Positions 41,034-50,636 of a stretch of DNA of 64,000 nt are shown piece by piece (position 1 is the stretch's first letter; every line of letters begins with the position of its first letter). Location of the stretch: the NCBI GenBank assembly GCA_977017575.1, contig CDRNVI010000003.1, positions 806,001 to 870,000 on the forward strand. Reading direction: 5' to 3'. Position numbers and translations under genes: made by a program. The stretch is from Paramoeba atlantica (Eukaryota; Discosea). The notes beneath the pieces were generated by a model. That model made no database searches. It was not told the DNA's origin and worked only from the letters and a program-made list of their open reading frames with translations.

Positions 41034-42729
41034 TCACGAACTCCTCAAGGACCGCGATTCCGGACACACTATCCTGACAGTAGACTACTCGAACGCGTAT
41101 AACACTCCACAAAGAGCGGCCATTGCACGGGCACTGCAGCAAAACAGCGCTTTCAAACCATTCATGCGGATGTTCTACTGCGAATACGGCGACCCCTCGG
41201 ACTTGCTTTTCTTTGCGAACAACCGCCTCCACACTACGATAAAGAGCACGTCCGGGGTACGGCAAGGCTCTGCGCTTTCCTCTCTTTACTTTTGTGCACT
41301 ACTACAAGGAGCGTTGGTGGAACTCGCCGAGTTATTCCCCGAGGTTAAAATCCGCGCCTATATGGATGATGTGACGATGTCGTCGAAAAACCGTCTTTCC
41401 CTAGAAGCAGCCTTTCTGCAGCTGCGTGAATTATCATCCGACATTGGCCTCAATATCAACTTCTCGAAATCAGAATGGTTTGATCACGAAGCTACTAAGC
41501 AAAACAACGAACAATCATTGGCTCTCAGTTCTTTAGGGGTATCCAAGTGTGACAAAACTATCAAAATTCTCGGCGCCTACATTGGGCAACGTGCAGAGAT
41601 AAGTGCTCTTCTCGTCCGAAAACTTGAGAAACATCAATGTTTATTCCGCAGGCTACGAAAAATGGGTCCTAGCAACATCTCCCTCGCCATGCTGCAACGA
41701 TGTGCACTCCCGCGAAACGATTATCACCTTCGAGTTCACCAACCGGCAGAATCCCTGGATATGGCACAAAGATTTGACACAGAAATTGCTGATATTGTAA
41801 AATATTGGTTCTTCGCAGATGACACTTCCATTCAACTAGCGTCATTACCGCAACACTTGGGTGGCCTTGGGCTAACTCCTTCTACTCTGAAGCAGCGATA
41901 CTATTTTGACACCGCACGAAAATCTATTGATGAGCAACTAATTACCCCTAAAGCTCCGGTAGGTATTCGCATGTCGAAAGATCAAAACAGAGACACGAAA
42001 CCGATGCAGCAAACAGCTCGAGTACATGCATCCAAAGCCATAAAAAAAAGAACAAAAAGATCTAGCAACAGACCTACGCAAAGACCCACGATTGGACTCC
42101 ATTCTGAAGCGAACCACGACGTCATTTCGCCACCTACAATCCACTAGCGGATATGTGAATCCCTACCTTTTCCGATATACCATTATGACCAGGTTGGGAA
42201 TCAAGCTTCCTTCGATGCCGGAAAGAGCCGAGTGCCCGGGTTGTGCTGCTGAGATGAGATCGGACGAAATCTTCCAACATATAATCGGATGCACAAAATA
42301 CGCAGGAATGAACGCAACAAGAAAGCATTCATCTCTTGTACGGTTCCTAGCAGATCTGTGCTCTAAAGCGGGCCTCCCCTCTGTGATTGAACCGCGCATG
42401 CATGCTTCCTTTTACTGCACAAAATGCAAAGCGCACATTTCTCCAGAATCGATTGAGAAGCACCCTTGCCGTGCCCGAAGAATACGCTCTGGCCCCGACC
42501 TCGGTATTATGTGGCCACACATGGGTGAAGTACTGTATGACATCACCGTAGTTCACACCGGAAGCTTAAGCTATCGGAAGATGACTGAAACACAGCTGTT
42601 GCAAAATGCGATTGAGAGGAAAAGGAAAAAGTACGTTGAATCCGGCGGCATCGAAGAAGATTACTTTAAGTGCATTGCAATGACCGAAAGTGGTTCTTTG
42701 CACGAACACACACGGAATCTCATAGCCTC
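41034..42729 (+). CDS. LINE-B copy 3 RT and endonuclease (partial)
   Basis: VDYSNAYNTPQRAAIARAL, GVRQGSALSSLYFCALLQG, the catalytic IRAYMDDVTMSSKNRLSLE, KILGAYIGQRAEISALL, LPQHLGGLGLTPSTLKQRY, then after a frame change near 42090 SGYVNPYLFRYTIMTRLGI, CPGCAAEMRSDEIFQHIIGC, CTKCKAHI...HPC, and the RLE block RSGPDLGIMWPHMGEVLYDI. It ends at HTRNLIAS where Y inserted; the protein resumes at 43473 with LAKRANLNVPEVREAFQL. Confidence 0.8.
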
Positions 42730-43472
42730 TTTTTTATAAAGAACACCTTTTTTTATAAAGAACACCTTTTTTATAAAGAACACCTTTTTTATAAAGTAGG
42801 AAAACAAGAAAAATTGCTATACGACGAAAAGGTTTTTTTTTTTTGGAAGTCTTTTTTTAAGTGGTTTATAAATGCGTACGCCATAACTTCAGCGTATACT
42901 GTTATCTCTGCCTCCTTTAGGGCCTAAAACCTTTCCCGCCTTCATACCCGTTGCCATGTCCACCTCCTTCTATGCAGGCGCCACGTGCAAAACCGATTTG
43001 GACAGGTACTCGGACCGGTTCAAGGTTATCGCTTTCGAGCTGAAGAGGAGATTTCGCGCTCGAGGAAGATAGATTTTTGACGACGGTTAAAACGCTCTCG
43101 CTCTCTTTTCCCATGGGCAGGTCGTATCGAAGACGAGCAGAAAAGGGGTTTCGGCGCTCGAGCCGCAGAACACAAGCCTTATTCAAGGGGCACAAACAAA
43201 AACGAGCCTGACCAGCGAGGCCTTTTTCGAACCTGCAAAACCCAAGACGAGCAGAAAAGGAAATTCGGCGCTCAAGTACAAGAGTATTGACGAGTTTTTT
43301 AAAGACCAAACCACGGCATTGTCGAGCACTGACGCTCCGCGAGGAACGAGCCTCCGCATCCAACCTCTGTCTCAGTCGCATGGGGCCTTTGCCCCGTGGG
43401 GTCATGGAAAGGGGGGGGACTATGTAAAGAAAAAAAGACAACAAGGTACAGAAACTGTATCTTTATCGTTAA
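42730..43472 (-). mobile_element. SL-capped retrocopy Y with oligomeric tail
   Basis: Minus strand: SL exon (43474 to 43439, 36 nt), leader, an ORF, about 120 nt of 3' sequence, an A-run and a tail of four AAAAAAGGTGTTCTTTAT units (42730-42800). Duplication AGCCTC at 42724-42729 and 43473-43478. It is a reverse-transcribed trans-spliced RNA inserted in LINE-B. Confidence 0.8.
42917..43405 (-). CDS. ORF of retrocopy Y, 162 codons, unknown
   Basis: ATG 43405 is the first good start after the SL leader (MTPRGKGPMRLRQRLDAEAR). The protein is basic, Arg/Ser-rich, with an internal repeat (LERRISFSARLGF and LERRNPFSARLRY about 35 residues apart) and a Gly-rich end (GGGHGNGYEGGKGFRP). No domain is recognised. 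It could be a host-derived retrogene, or the ORF1 of a small element; the SL position supports translation. Confidence 0.4.
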   Translation of the reverse strand: MTPRGKGPMRLRQRLDAEARSSRSVSARQCRGLVFKKLVNTLVLERRISFSARLGFCRFEKGLAGQARFCLCPLNKACVLRLERRNPFSARLRYDLPMGKESESVLTVVKNLSSSSAKSPLQLESDNLEPVRVPVQIGFARGACIEGGGHGNGYEGGKGFRP

Positions 43473-43623
43473 AGCCTCCCTCGCTAAGAGAGCGAACCTT
43501 AACGTTCCTGAAGTTCGTGAGGCATTTCAGCTTGAGATTGAAAAACTCAACGCTTATACAATTGTCTCACAGCTCCGTGACCTCCTACCGCGAGCTTCAT
43601 GGCTCGGTTCCATGAAAGCTTGA
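43473..43623 (+). pseudogene. LINE-B copy 3 C-terminal 50 codons
   Basis: ASLAKRANLNVPEVREAFQL...LNAYTIVSQLRDLLPRASW, colinear with the ends of copies 1 and 2. Separated from its body only by retrocopy Y. Confidence 0.8.
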
Positions 43624-43793
43624 AAAGGACGATAGGACACAAGTTTGCGTGATAATCTTTTTTGTTGGTGTTTCAGAAATGCGAAATTTGATGAATGTAC
43701 CTGATTATACAGAAGAAGAAAAAAAAGAAGTCTGATTTACGACCATCGTTTTTTGTTTTTTAGACCTTTAAAAAAAAAGACCAACGTTTTTTG

Positions 43794-43922
43794 TTAGACC
43801 AACGTACGTCCAAGAAACTATTTGCTACGATAGTTTTTAAAAAAAGACAAAATAGATGACCAGTCCAACACCGTGCCCTTTACAACGACGAAAATGAATC
43901 AAACCTACGTTCCAAGGAAACT
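43794..43922 (+). repeat. 129-bp direct repeat, left copy
   Basis: Begins TTAGACCAACGTACGTCC and ends CCAAGGAAACT; matches 48757-48885 with about one difference. The pair encloses the E4 fragment and LINE-C copy 2. Confidence 0.9.
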
Positions 43923-43949
43923 ATATCAACTTTTACGTAAAATCTCCTA

Positions 43950-44760
43950 TCATAAAACCTTCTCAATCTTCTTGTCCACTACCTTTCCCCGGCTTATGTG
44001 ATCAGCCGGATTATCCAATGTAGATACATACTTCGCTTCAACACAAATCCCATTCTTCTCAGTCTGGCGCAAAATCTCTCGTAGCTGCGTTGAAACGCCC
44101 TCTGATTTAGACAATCTCTTGTTCAACGCTGATTCGCACGATGTGTTGTCGACGAAAATGTCAAGGCAGGTTTCACGGGACGAGTGTACCACAATTTTTT
44201 CCAGGGCCAAGCGGACTGCCATTGCTTCCGCGCGATTTACTTCATAGTCGAAACCCTTGGGCCACGACTCACCGGTTATCAGCACCTCCCCGGAATCGAG
44301 GTATATAATGGCTCTCCATGTCTTCACCGAGGCATCGGTGTAGAGCCTATGACGGTGAGGAACAATATCGGGGTGCGGAGGTGGAGATCGGGGCAGATTA
44401 TCCAATAGCTCATTACGCCATTCGGCCAGAATGGTGCAAGTGCCTACGGGGAGATCGACTAGCTCGATTAAATGCGGGCACCGATTTAATAAATTAATTC
44501 TTCGCTGTGCGACCTTCAAAGTAAAATAAAAGTGCGGCATGTTCAGCCACAGAACTGCAGATCCATAGAGTAGACGCCCCACCGCTGCCTCGAGATCAGC
44601 AAAAGACAGTTTGTGGAACTTGTCTTTGCGCAGTTTATTGACCACTCTCGGTCCCAGGCAGACCGTATGGTTTTCATATCTAGCGAATAATTTTAGTAAT
44701 GCATCTATTAAGGAAATGTTATAAGATGTTCCTCCCACGGGTGAGAAAACGCAAAGGATG
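43950..44760 (-). mobile_element. YR retroelement fragment E4 (RT end and RNase H)
   Basis: Fossil fragment on the minus strand. Contains LGPRVVNKLRKDKFHKLSFADLEAAVGRLLYGSAVL (RT connection), RHRLYTDASVKTWRAIIYLD, YEVNRAEAMAVRLALEKI, DIFVDNTSCESALNKR and STLDNPADHISR (RNase H blocks), close to E3. The rest of the element is absent from this side. Confidence 0.75.
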
Positions 44761-44769
44761 TCGAGGCCA

Positions 44770-44920
44770 AATTACAATTAATAGAGTGCTAGTTTATGCG
44801 TAACCCTGGTTTCGTTGTTGTTGTTGTTGAACTGGGCCGTTTGACTCCGAAGAGTTAAGACCCCTCGACTCTCCAAGTGGGAAGGTCCGATATATCGGTC
44901 GAAGTCAGCCACAGCAAGCT
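44770..44920. other. Junction between E4 and LINE-C copy 2
   Basis: Holds a (GTT)n run at 44813-44830 (compare 48983-49001) and CTCTCCAAGTGGGAAG, an inverted partner of CTCCACTTGGAGAG at 48884. No gene. Confidence 0.45.
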
Positions 44921-46930
44921 GTGACTGGCGCTCCACTATATCAAAAACGCCATTCTGTCGTCCAGGTTTTTCAGTCGAAGAGTAAACAGCTCTCTCCATC
45001 TCAAAAAAGTATCCAACAAGAGCACTGGAAACCAACTCTTCACCACCCGGAAGGGAGCATCAAACTGAAGACTAACACTGCAAAAACAACAGCCTTCACC
45101 ACAAGCAACAAAGAGCTGACGTACGCAGACGCAGCCAGACCCCCGCCAAAAGATCCTGAAACTCTTGATGAGCTCGTAATGCGCCCATTAAATCCGTCAT
45201 CCATAATCATGGAAAATCTCCGTCGCAAACACACACAACAAGAGGTTCCAACAGCTCAAAACGGTTACGAGAACGACGCTTCACGAGGGCAACATGGAAA
45301 TCACCACGAGGCAACATTATCAAGCAGAGTCCCAATCGTCGAACATCTTAGCGCCGACATTGAGTTTACTCCATTTACGAAGGCAAACATACGATCCGAG
45401 GAGTTAAATAACGATGCTGAATTCCACGAATGTGAGTCTCCGACGACTAACCGACCCAGCGAAACCCCATCGCCACCAAGCCCCATAGGCATTGCTGATG
45501 AACATCAGGGCGCGTCGGCTATAACCTTTGACGGAAAGATCAACAGCGAAGATTTTGAGAACATCATCAAAACGATAAAACCGGAAACACAGTTCCCAAT
45601 CCCCTCCATAGAAATTATCCAATCTCTCTCACATGTCAAAAAAGGATCGGTTTGCACTATTGCTTGGACCTTCGATCGGCAATCGAACCTTAACATCTCC
45701 GAAGGAATAGTCACAAGAACAAGTTGCAGAGCCAACAAAAAGAAACTCTCCGTTCAATACAAAGGTATTAAAGGTCACCATATGGGCGAAACATTCGACG
45801 GCTTTCTTCCGCCACAAGAAAACGTACGGATTTATCACATACGTTGGCACCACGCACTACCAGAATCAGATGAGACTGGCATACACTCAGAAGTAGATTC
45901 CACCTCCAACAAAACAGCATTTCACATACGTGATTGGCAAGGTGACGACGTCGACCACCTTCCCATTCCCACGGCTAAAACGATAAGTCCAGATTTCGTT
46001 CCGAGAGTGATTGCCATTTATCGAGACATCATGCAACTGTACCAACAGAGCGATTATCCGCAAAGAAACAAGATCTGGCATCAGGTCCTATCCGCCATGA
46101 AACTCTCCTTAGCAGAGGTTCGACTAACAAATGCGAAGCAAAGGCGTCGCAGACCTCCGCAAGACACGTACACAGACAAAGCGGAAGAGGAGTCAGAAGT
46201 CAAAGAAGATCGTAGGGCTATTAAACGAGCAACTCGTCTCGCTTTGGAAGGTTGCACCTCCAAAGCTACTAAGGTACTAGATCGTTCCTTTCAACGTCAT
46301 TCCCTAACGGATCAAGAAACTATACAAAAACTACGGGCCTTGCATCCGGAACAAACCTGCAAATTTAAAGTACCTGAAGATGCCCCGATTATTGCTGCGA
46401 TCTCTCCCTTCGAACTCCGCAGTGCTAGCAAACGGCTAGCGAAAGGAGTCAGCCCAGGACCCACCGGTACAACTGAAAGTGTAATTAGGCTGCTAGTAGA
46501 CGACGAGCCCTGCTGCGTGAGTATGTGTCATATGATGGGAGACCTGATAAACGGATTTCTTTCACGCCAGGTCATGAAACGGCTAAATAGGGCTCGCCTG
46601 GTTGCAATAGCCAAACCTGACGGAGGAGTCCGTCCTGTTGCAATTGGCGAAATTTTCGGTAAGCTAGCCGGCCTGATTCTGCTGCAGAGGTACGAGAAAT
46701 CACTTGAACCGCTTTTTTCTCCAATGCAGCAAGGAGTATTTTCGCAGGCAGGTTGCGAGAGAATCGTCCACAAACTACGCGACCGATATCTTGACGGATA
46801 CACTATTCTATCGGTTGACATGAAGAATGCATTCAACACCCCATCCAGGGACGAAATGGCGAAAAGCGTTTTCGCCTTCGCAACACTGAAGCCCTTCCAG
46901 AGATTCTTCGCCGCCGAATACTCCATCTGA
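44921..46930 (+). CDS. LINE-C copy 2 N-terminal region and RT start
   Basis: About 669 codons. Disordered N-terminal part (DAARPPPKDPETLDELVMRP), small-barrel-like module KKGSVCTIAWTFDRQSNLNISEGIVTRTS...LSVQYKGIKGHHMGETFDGFL (read through where copy 1 has a TAG), DWQGDDVDHLPIPTAKTI, LAKGVSPGPTGTTESVIRLL, LVAIAKPDGGVRPVAIGEI, LSVDMKNAFNTPSRDEMAK and FQRFFAAEYS. It shows that ORF1-like and RT regions can form one frame in this family. Confidence 0.8.
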   Translation: MTGAPLYQKRHSVVQVFQSKSKQLSPSQKSIQQEHWKPTLHHPEGSIKLKTNTAKTTAFTTSNKELTYADAARPPPKDPETLDELVMRPLNPSSIIMENLRRKHTQQEVPTAQNGYENDASRGQHGNHHEATLSSRVPIVEHLSADIEFTPFTKANIRSEELNNDAEFHECESPTTNRPSETPSPPSPIGIADEHQGASAITFDGKINSEDFENIIKTIKPETQFPIPSIEIIQSLSHVKKGSVCTIAWTFDRQSNLNISEGIVTRTSCRANKKKLSVQYKGIKGHHMGETFDGFLPPQENVRIYHIRWHHALPESDETGIHSEVDSTSNKTAFHIRDWQGDDVDHLPIPTAKTISPDFVPRVIAIYRDIMQLYQQSDYPQRNKIWHQVLSAMKLSLAEVRLTNAKQRRRRPPQDTYTDKAEEESEVKEDRRAIKRATRLALEGCTSKATKVLDRSFQRHSLTDQETIQKLRALHPEQTCKFKVPEDAPIIAAISPFELRSASKRLAKGVSPGPTGTTESVIRLLVDDEPCCVSMCHMMGDLINGFLSRQVMKRLNRARLVAIAKPDGGVRPVAIGEIFGKLAGLILLQRYEKSLEPLFSPMQQGVFSQAGCERIVHKLRDRYLDGYTILSVDMKNAFNTPSRDEMAKSVFAFATLKPFQRFFAAEYSI

Positions 46931-46931
46931 T

Positions 46932-48638
46932 TTGCTATATTTTGATCCATCTGATTTTCTATATTTTGGGTCAGATGGCAATCTTGCAAGCATTATACCG
47001 AGCTCAGCTGGAGTGAGACAAGGTTCCGCCTTAGCAAGTTTGTACTTCTGTGTGTTTTGTCAACCAATCCTAGAGACATTGGCGATGGAGTTCCCTGGTG
47101 TAGAAATAAACGCCTACATCGACGATTTAACCCTCGTTTCACGTGACCCAATCGAGCTTGAAAAAATATTCTTTAGACTGAGAGATTTGCTTAAAGTAAA
47201 ACAAGTGACGCTTGCCGAAACAAAATGTGTGTGGTTTCAAGGGGTGTCAGGAAACAGTATACCTTCGTCTCTTCAAGACCAAGGATTAAAAACCGAATCT
47301 GACGCCGTCAAAATACTGGGTGCTTACATTGGCGATAATGAATCAGTTTGTGAACGGCTCATTCGACAAGTCAACAAGCATGAAAACGGCTTTCGAAGGC
47401 TTGAGAAAATGGGCATGAACAACATCTCTCTACTGCTACTGTGCAAATGTGTAAACGTCAGACTTCAATACCTCATGCGCGTTCACGAAGCGGACAATAC
47501 GGATATTGCCACGACAAAGTTTGACCAAAAAGTTGAGAAGGTCGTGGAATCCTGGGTAGGACCTCTAACGGTCGATCAAAAGAAAATCATTCGCCTTCCA
47601 CTTAGAAAAGGAGGTTTCGGATTAACAGCGTGCAACCCCAATCGAGCAAATGCTTACGCAGCTTCGCGTTTTTCGGTTCTAGAGCGCCTAAGTTCTTCTT
47701 CAGCTCGGACCGGAACTGACATGACAGCTACTCACAATTGTATTCCCAAGAAAACAAACTTGAAAATTGCACCTGTTGACAATGAAACTTCTAGCGCGAT
47801 TCAACATGAAAAAGTTTGGAAAGAACTGCAGCTCGATCCCGAGATCAAGCCTATACTTCAAGCGACTTCATTCAAAGGTAACAATGACTGGTTGACTTCA
47901 CATGTACGTTACATACCATCACATCTCTTTAAGCTTGCGGTTATGCCTCGGTTAAATGCTCATCATCGGAGCCTTCCTTCCAACCTTCTCTGCCCAGGGT
48001 GTGGTATTGTTCTTGACGATCGAACCGCTCTTACACACATTCCAGGATGCGCTCAATGCTCAGGTTTCAACACCACGGCGAAGCACAATGCACTTGTTAC
48101 ATTTCTACAGCGACTATGCCACAAAGCTGGATTGCCATGTGAAAAGGAACCCAGAGCTTTCTCGTCATGGAAATGTCTGCAGTGCGGAGATATAATTAGT
48201 CCAAGCAATCACGTAACTCATCAGAAAGTTTGCACTGGAAGACGGCTATGCCGATCCGGACCGGATCTCGTTATTTATTGGAACAACGGCGAGGTATACT
48301 ATGACTTAACCGTAATACACGAGCTTTCGCAGAGCAATAGGTCTAAAAAATGCATCCAACTAATCAACGACGCGATCAAAAGGAAACACAACACGTACGT
48401 GCAGACGAATATTATACGAGAAGAATGCTTCCAATGCTTGCCTGTTCTGTCCGGAGGTTCTTTACATCGCAACACGCAAAGTCTGATCCATGCGATAGCA
48501 GATGCCGCCTTACTAGACCGGCAGGGGGTTGAACAGGAATTTAAACTACTGGTGCAGGAATTAAATGGTCTAGAAGTTTATTCCCACCTTCGGAAATACC
48601 TAAACGAAGAAGGCGCTACGCAGGAATTCAGTCTATAA
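46932..48638 (+). CDS. LINE-C copy 2 RT core and endonuclease
   Basis: About 568 codons: PSDFLYFGSDGNLASII, GVRQGSALASLYFCVFCQP, the catalytic INAYIDDLTLVSRDPIELE, KILGAYIGDNESVCERL, CVNVRLQYLMRVHEA, RKGGFGLTACNPNRANAY, CPGCGIVLDDR...CAQCSGFNTTAKHN, CLQCGDII...H...C, and the RLE block RSGPDLVIYWNNGEVYYDLT (PD-X12-D), ending GATQEFSL. No breaks within this part. It is the best-preserved LINE-C endonuclease in the window. Confidence 0.85.
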   Translation: MLYFDPSDFLYFGSDGNLASIIPSSAGVRQGSALASLYFCVFCQPILETLAMEFPGVEINAYIDDLTLVSRDPIELEKIFFRLRDLLKVKQVTLAETKCVWFQGVSGNSIPSSLQDQGLKTESDAVKILGAYIGDNESVCERLIRQVNKHENGFRRLEKMGMNNISLLLLCKCVNVRLQYLMRVHEADNTDIATTKFDQKVEKVVESWVGPLTVDQKKIIRLPLRKGGFGLTACNPNRANAYAASRFSVLERLSSSSARTGTDMTATHNCIPKKTNLKIAPVDNETSSAIQHEKVWKELQLDPEIKPILQATSFKGNNDWLTSHVRYIPSHLFKLAVMPRLNAHHRSLPSNLLCPGCGIVLDDRTALTHIPGCAQCSGFNTTAKHNALVTFLQRLCHKAGLPCEKEPRAFSSWKCLQCGDIISPSNHVTHQKVCTGRRLCRSGPDLVIYWNNGEVYYDLTVIHELSQSNRSKKCIQLINDAIKRKHNTYVQTNIIREECFQCLPVLSGGSLHRNTQSLIHAIADAALLDRQGVEQEFKLLVQELNGLEVYSHLRKYLNEEGATQEFSL

Positions 48639-48756
48639 ATCAGCTCATTAGTTTTTATATCATAATACGAAATATTACACAGCTTGCAAAGTCGCGCAAG
48701 CCTTATATAAGCCTTAAAAAAAAATGAAGAGCGGTTGCGAAAAAGTAATACACGAA

Positions 48757-48885
48757 TTAGACCAACGTACGTCCAAGAAACTATTTGCTACGATAGTTTT
48801 TAAAAAAAGAAAAAATAGATGACCAGTCCAACACCGTGCCCTTTACAACGACGAAAATGAATCAAACCTACGTTCCAAGGAAACT
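48757..48885 (+). repeat. 129-bp direct repeat, right copy
   Basis: See 43794-43922. It follows the LINE-C copy 2 3' UTR and precedes the left side of E3. Confidence 0.9.
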
Positions 48886-49649
48886 CCACTTGGAGAGGAG
48901 ATTCTTCCACTGAAGGAATCTAATAAATAAAACAGCTCCAGGGTAGGAGGGGTTCGCTACTCCCCAGCGTGGTTTAACAAGTTGTTGTTGTTGTTGAACT
49001 AATAGTCCACGTTTTGAAATTTAGCCGAGGGGCTGTTATGTATTTGCCTGCTGGCCCTTCGGGGCACATAATTTCTTCAAATTATGACTTGTGTTCTATA
49101 ATTACATGGATTGGATATTCTACTATTTCTTATATATCCTTGTTAGGTTGTTAGTCGTACTACGTTTAAGTTTTTGTGCCCACCCACCAAGCCCCCAGCC
49201 ATTTGGCCGAGGGTTCCGGTGGGGGGGGAACCCCGTTAACAACATGACATATGATTTTTGGTTTTATGCAGGCTTTCTTTTGAACGAGGTATAAGCGTGT
49301 GAATTCTATCTACTATACGTTCTTGGATTTCGGGACGATTTGGATGTGTGATTATATTAGTCATAGTTGTTTACTTATATTTGTTTGTTTACGTATATGT
49401 TTTCATGGAGCCCCTCGGCGTGGATTTCAACAACAAGTTTACTGGTTTCGTTATGATCTTTATAAGTTTACGATTTGAAATTCAGGAGGGCAAACATTAT
49501 GCTCCATACTGTTGTAGTTTTGGGCTTAGGAATATTATTCGAATTATATCACCGTTTTTTCTAATCATGAACAATTTGACATACACACAATTATTTGACT
49601 ATTTTAGAGACTATTTTCATCCGAACGTTACCACTAGTTTTTGTTTTTC
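48886..49649. other. Left non-coding region of E3
   Basis: Contains CACGTTTTGAAATTTAGCCG and GGCCCTTCGGGGCACATAAT (49009-49075), similar to the termini near 31692 and 36187, so E3 probably starts close to 49000. A G/C-rich hairpin-like stretch (GGTTCCGGTGGGGGGGAACC) lies near 49212. No gene is supported. Confidence 0.5.
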
Positions 49650-50633
49650 ATGTCGCACCAGTTGTTTGGCACTCCTGGTGCCCCTGAAGGGATTGAGTCA
49701 GGGATCGAACAAGTTCTAAGTACGGACCAAGTTGCGAATTTGTTGCGAGACGGAAATGGAGTTGATCCCATGACTGAGAATGAAAAACAACAGTTCTCCA
49801 AGAAAGTTAGGACTTTGCTGGAGAAGGGATTTAAGGTGCAAATACAGGCAACATGGGCCGAGCGCGGTGAAGATGTGAATCAAACTGTTGTGGGTAAAGT
49901 ATACCGTAAGAAGGCGAAAAACAGTGATGAGTTTGATATTTGGGCCCTGTGGGAGGATGGTCCTGACAATGAGTATGAGTTCCCCCATCCGCTGATTGAC
50001 TATTTCGCACTTTCTATCGTTAAAATTTACAAGGCGATGCCAGGTGGACAGCCGCGTGATGAGCAGCTAGCTGCGCTGGAAGGAATGCAAGTTCGTGACC
50101 CATCTAAGTTTTCTTCATTTGTTCCTTTGACGTGGGCGGCTTGGATCGACTCTCTGGATGAATTTAAGCCGCGAGAGCTTGTTCGTGAGCTGCGTGAAAC
50201 TCCGGAGCTGGGAGTTCGCTTCAATCCTCCGGCACATCGTGAGCGCTTGTTTGCCATATTGGTAAAGTGGATTTATGCAGCTAGAGTGATGGAAGGATGG
50301 AAAGATGAGCAATTCATTTGTATCGCGGAAATGCTCATCGAAGAGCTTCGAAATCATTATTGGGCAGCAGCGGGAGCTCCTGTAGAACGTGTTCAGCAGC
50401 GCCTTCACAAGGATGATGATCCTCAGGATCGTTACGGACAAATCATGACAGAGGAACAGCTGCGTGTGAATCGCCTACCACGGGTTGTGAAAGGAGCGCG
50501 TGTATGCTACAATTGTCGCCAAACTGGTCACGTTCGCGCTCAATGTCCTCGTTTGCAAAGCGGGGCACCACAACCGGTTTTTCGTGGGGGGGTGGCGAGC
50601 GGCGCCCAGACGGGCGTAAGACGCACACAATAG
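49650..50633 (+). CDS. Gag-like protein of E3
   Basis: 327 codons from ATG 49650 (MSHQLFGTPGAPEGIESG). Shares with E1/E2: LSTDQVANLLRDG, KVQIQATWAERGEDVNQTVVGKVYRK (small-barrel-like), PHPLIDYFALSIVKIYKAMP, WAAWIDSLDEFKPRELVREL, LRNHYWAAAGAPVERVQQRL, the CCHC zinc knuckle CYNCRQTGHVRAQC near residue 290, and a Gly-rich basic end. Confidence 0.8.
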   Translation: MSHQLFGTPGAPEGIESGIEQVLSTDQVANLLRDGNGVDPMTENEKQQFSKKVRTLLEKGFKVQIQATWAERGEDVNQTVVGKVYRKKAKNSDEFDIWALWEDGPDNEYEFPHPLIDYFALSIVKIYKAMPGGQPRDEQLAALEGMQVRDPSKFSSFVPLTWAAWIDSLDEFKPRELVRELRETPELGVRFNPPAHRERLFAILVKWIYAARVMEGWKDEQFICIAEMLIEELRNHYWAAAGAPVERVQQRLHKDDDPQDRYGQIMTEEQLRVNRLPRVVKGARVCYNCRQTGHVRAQCPRLQSGAPQPVFRGGVASGAQTGVRRTQ

Positions 50634-50636
50634 GAT

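Larger units (their letters stand above)
41034..43793 (+). mobile_element. LINE-B copy 3, interrupted by retrocopy Y
   Basis: 5'-truncated LINE-B beginning within RT (VHELLKDRDSGHTILTVDYSN), RT end and RLE to 42729, retrocopy Y (42730-43472), then the last 50 codons (43473-43623), 3' UTR and a degenerate tail of AGACCAACGTTTTTTGTT-like units (43735-43793). Confidence 0.85.
44921..48638 (+). mobile_element. LINE-C copy 2
   Basis: One LINE-C frame (44921-46930) and its continuation (46932-48638), broken only by a 24-bp tandem duplication near 46921-46968. The 5' end lacks an SL exon and the TRAKAK-type start, so it is 5'-truncated. The 3' UTR runs to about 48756. Confidence 0.85.
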
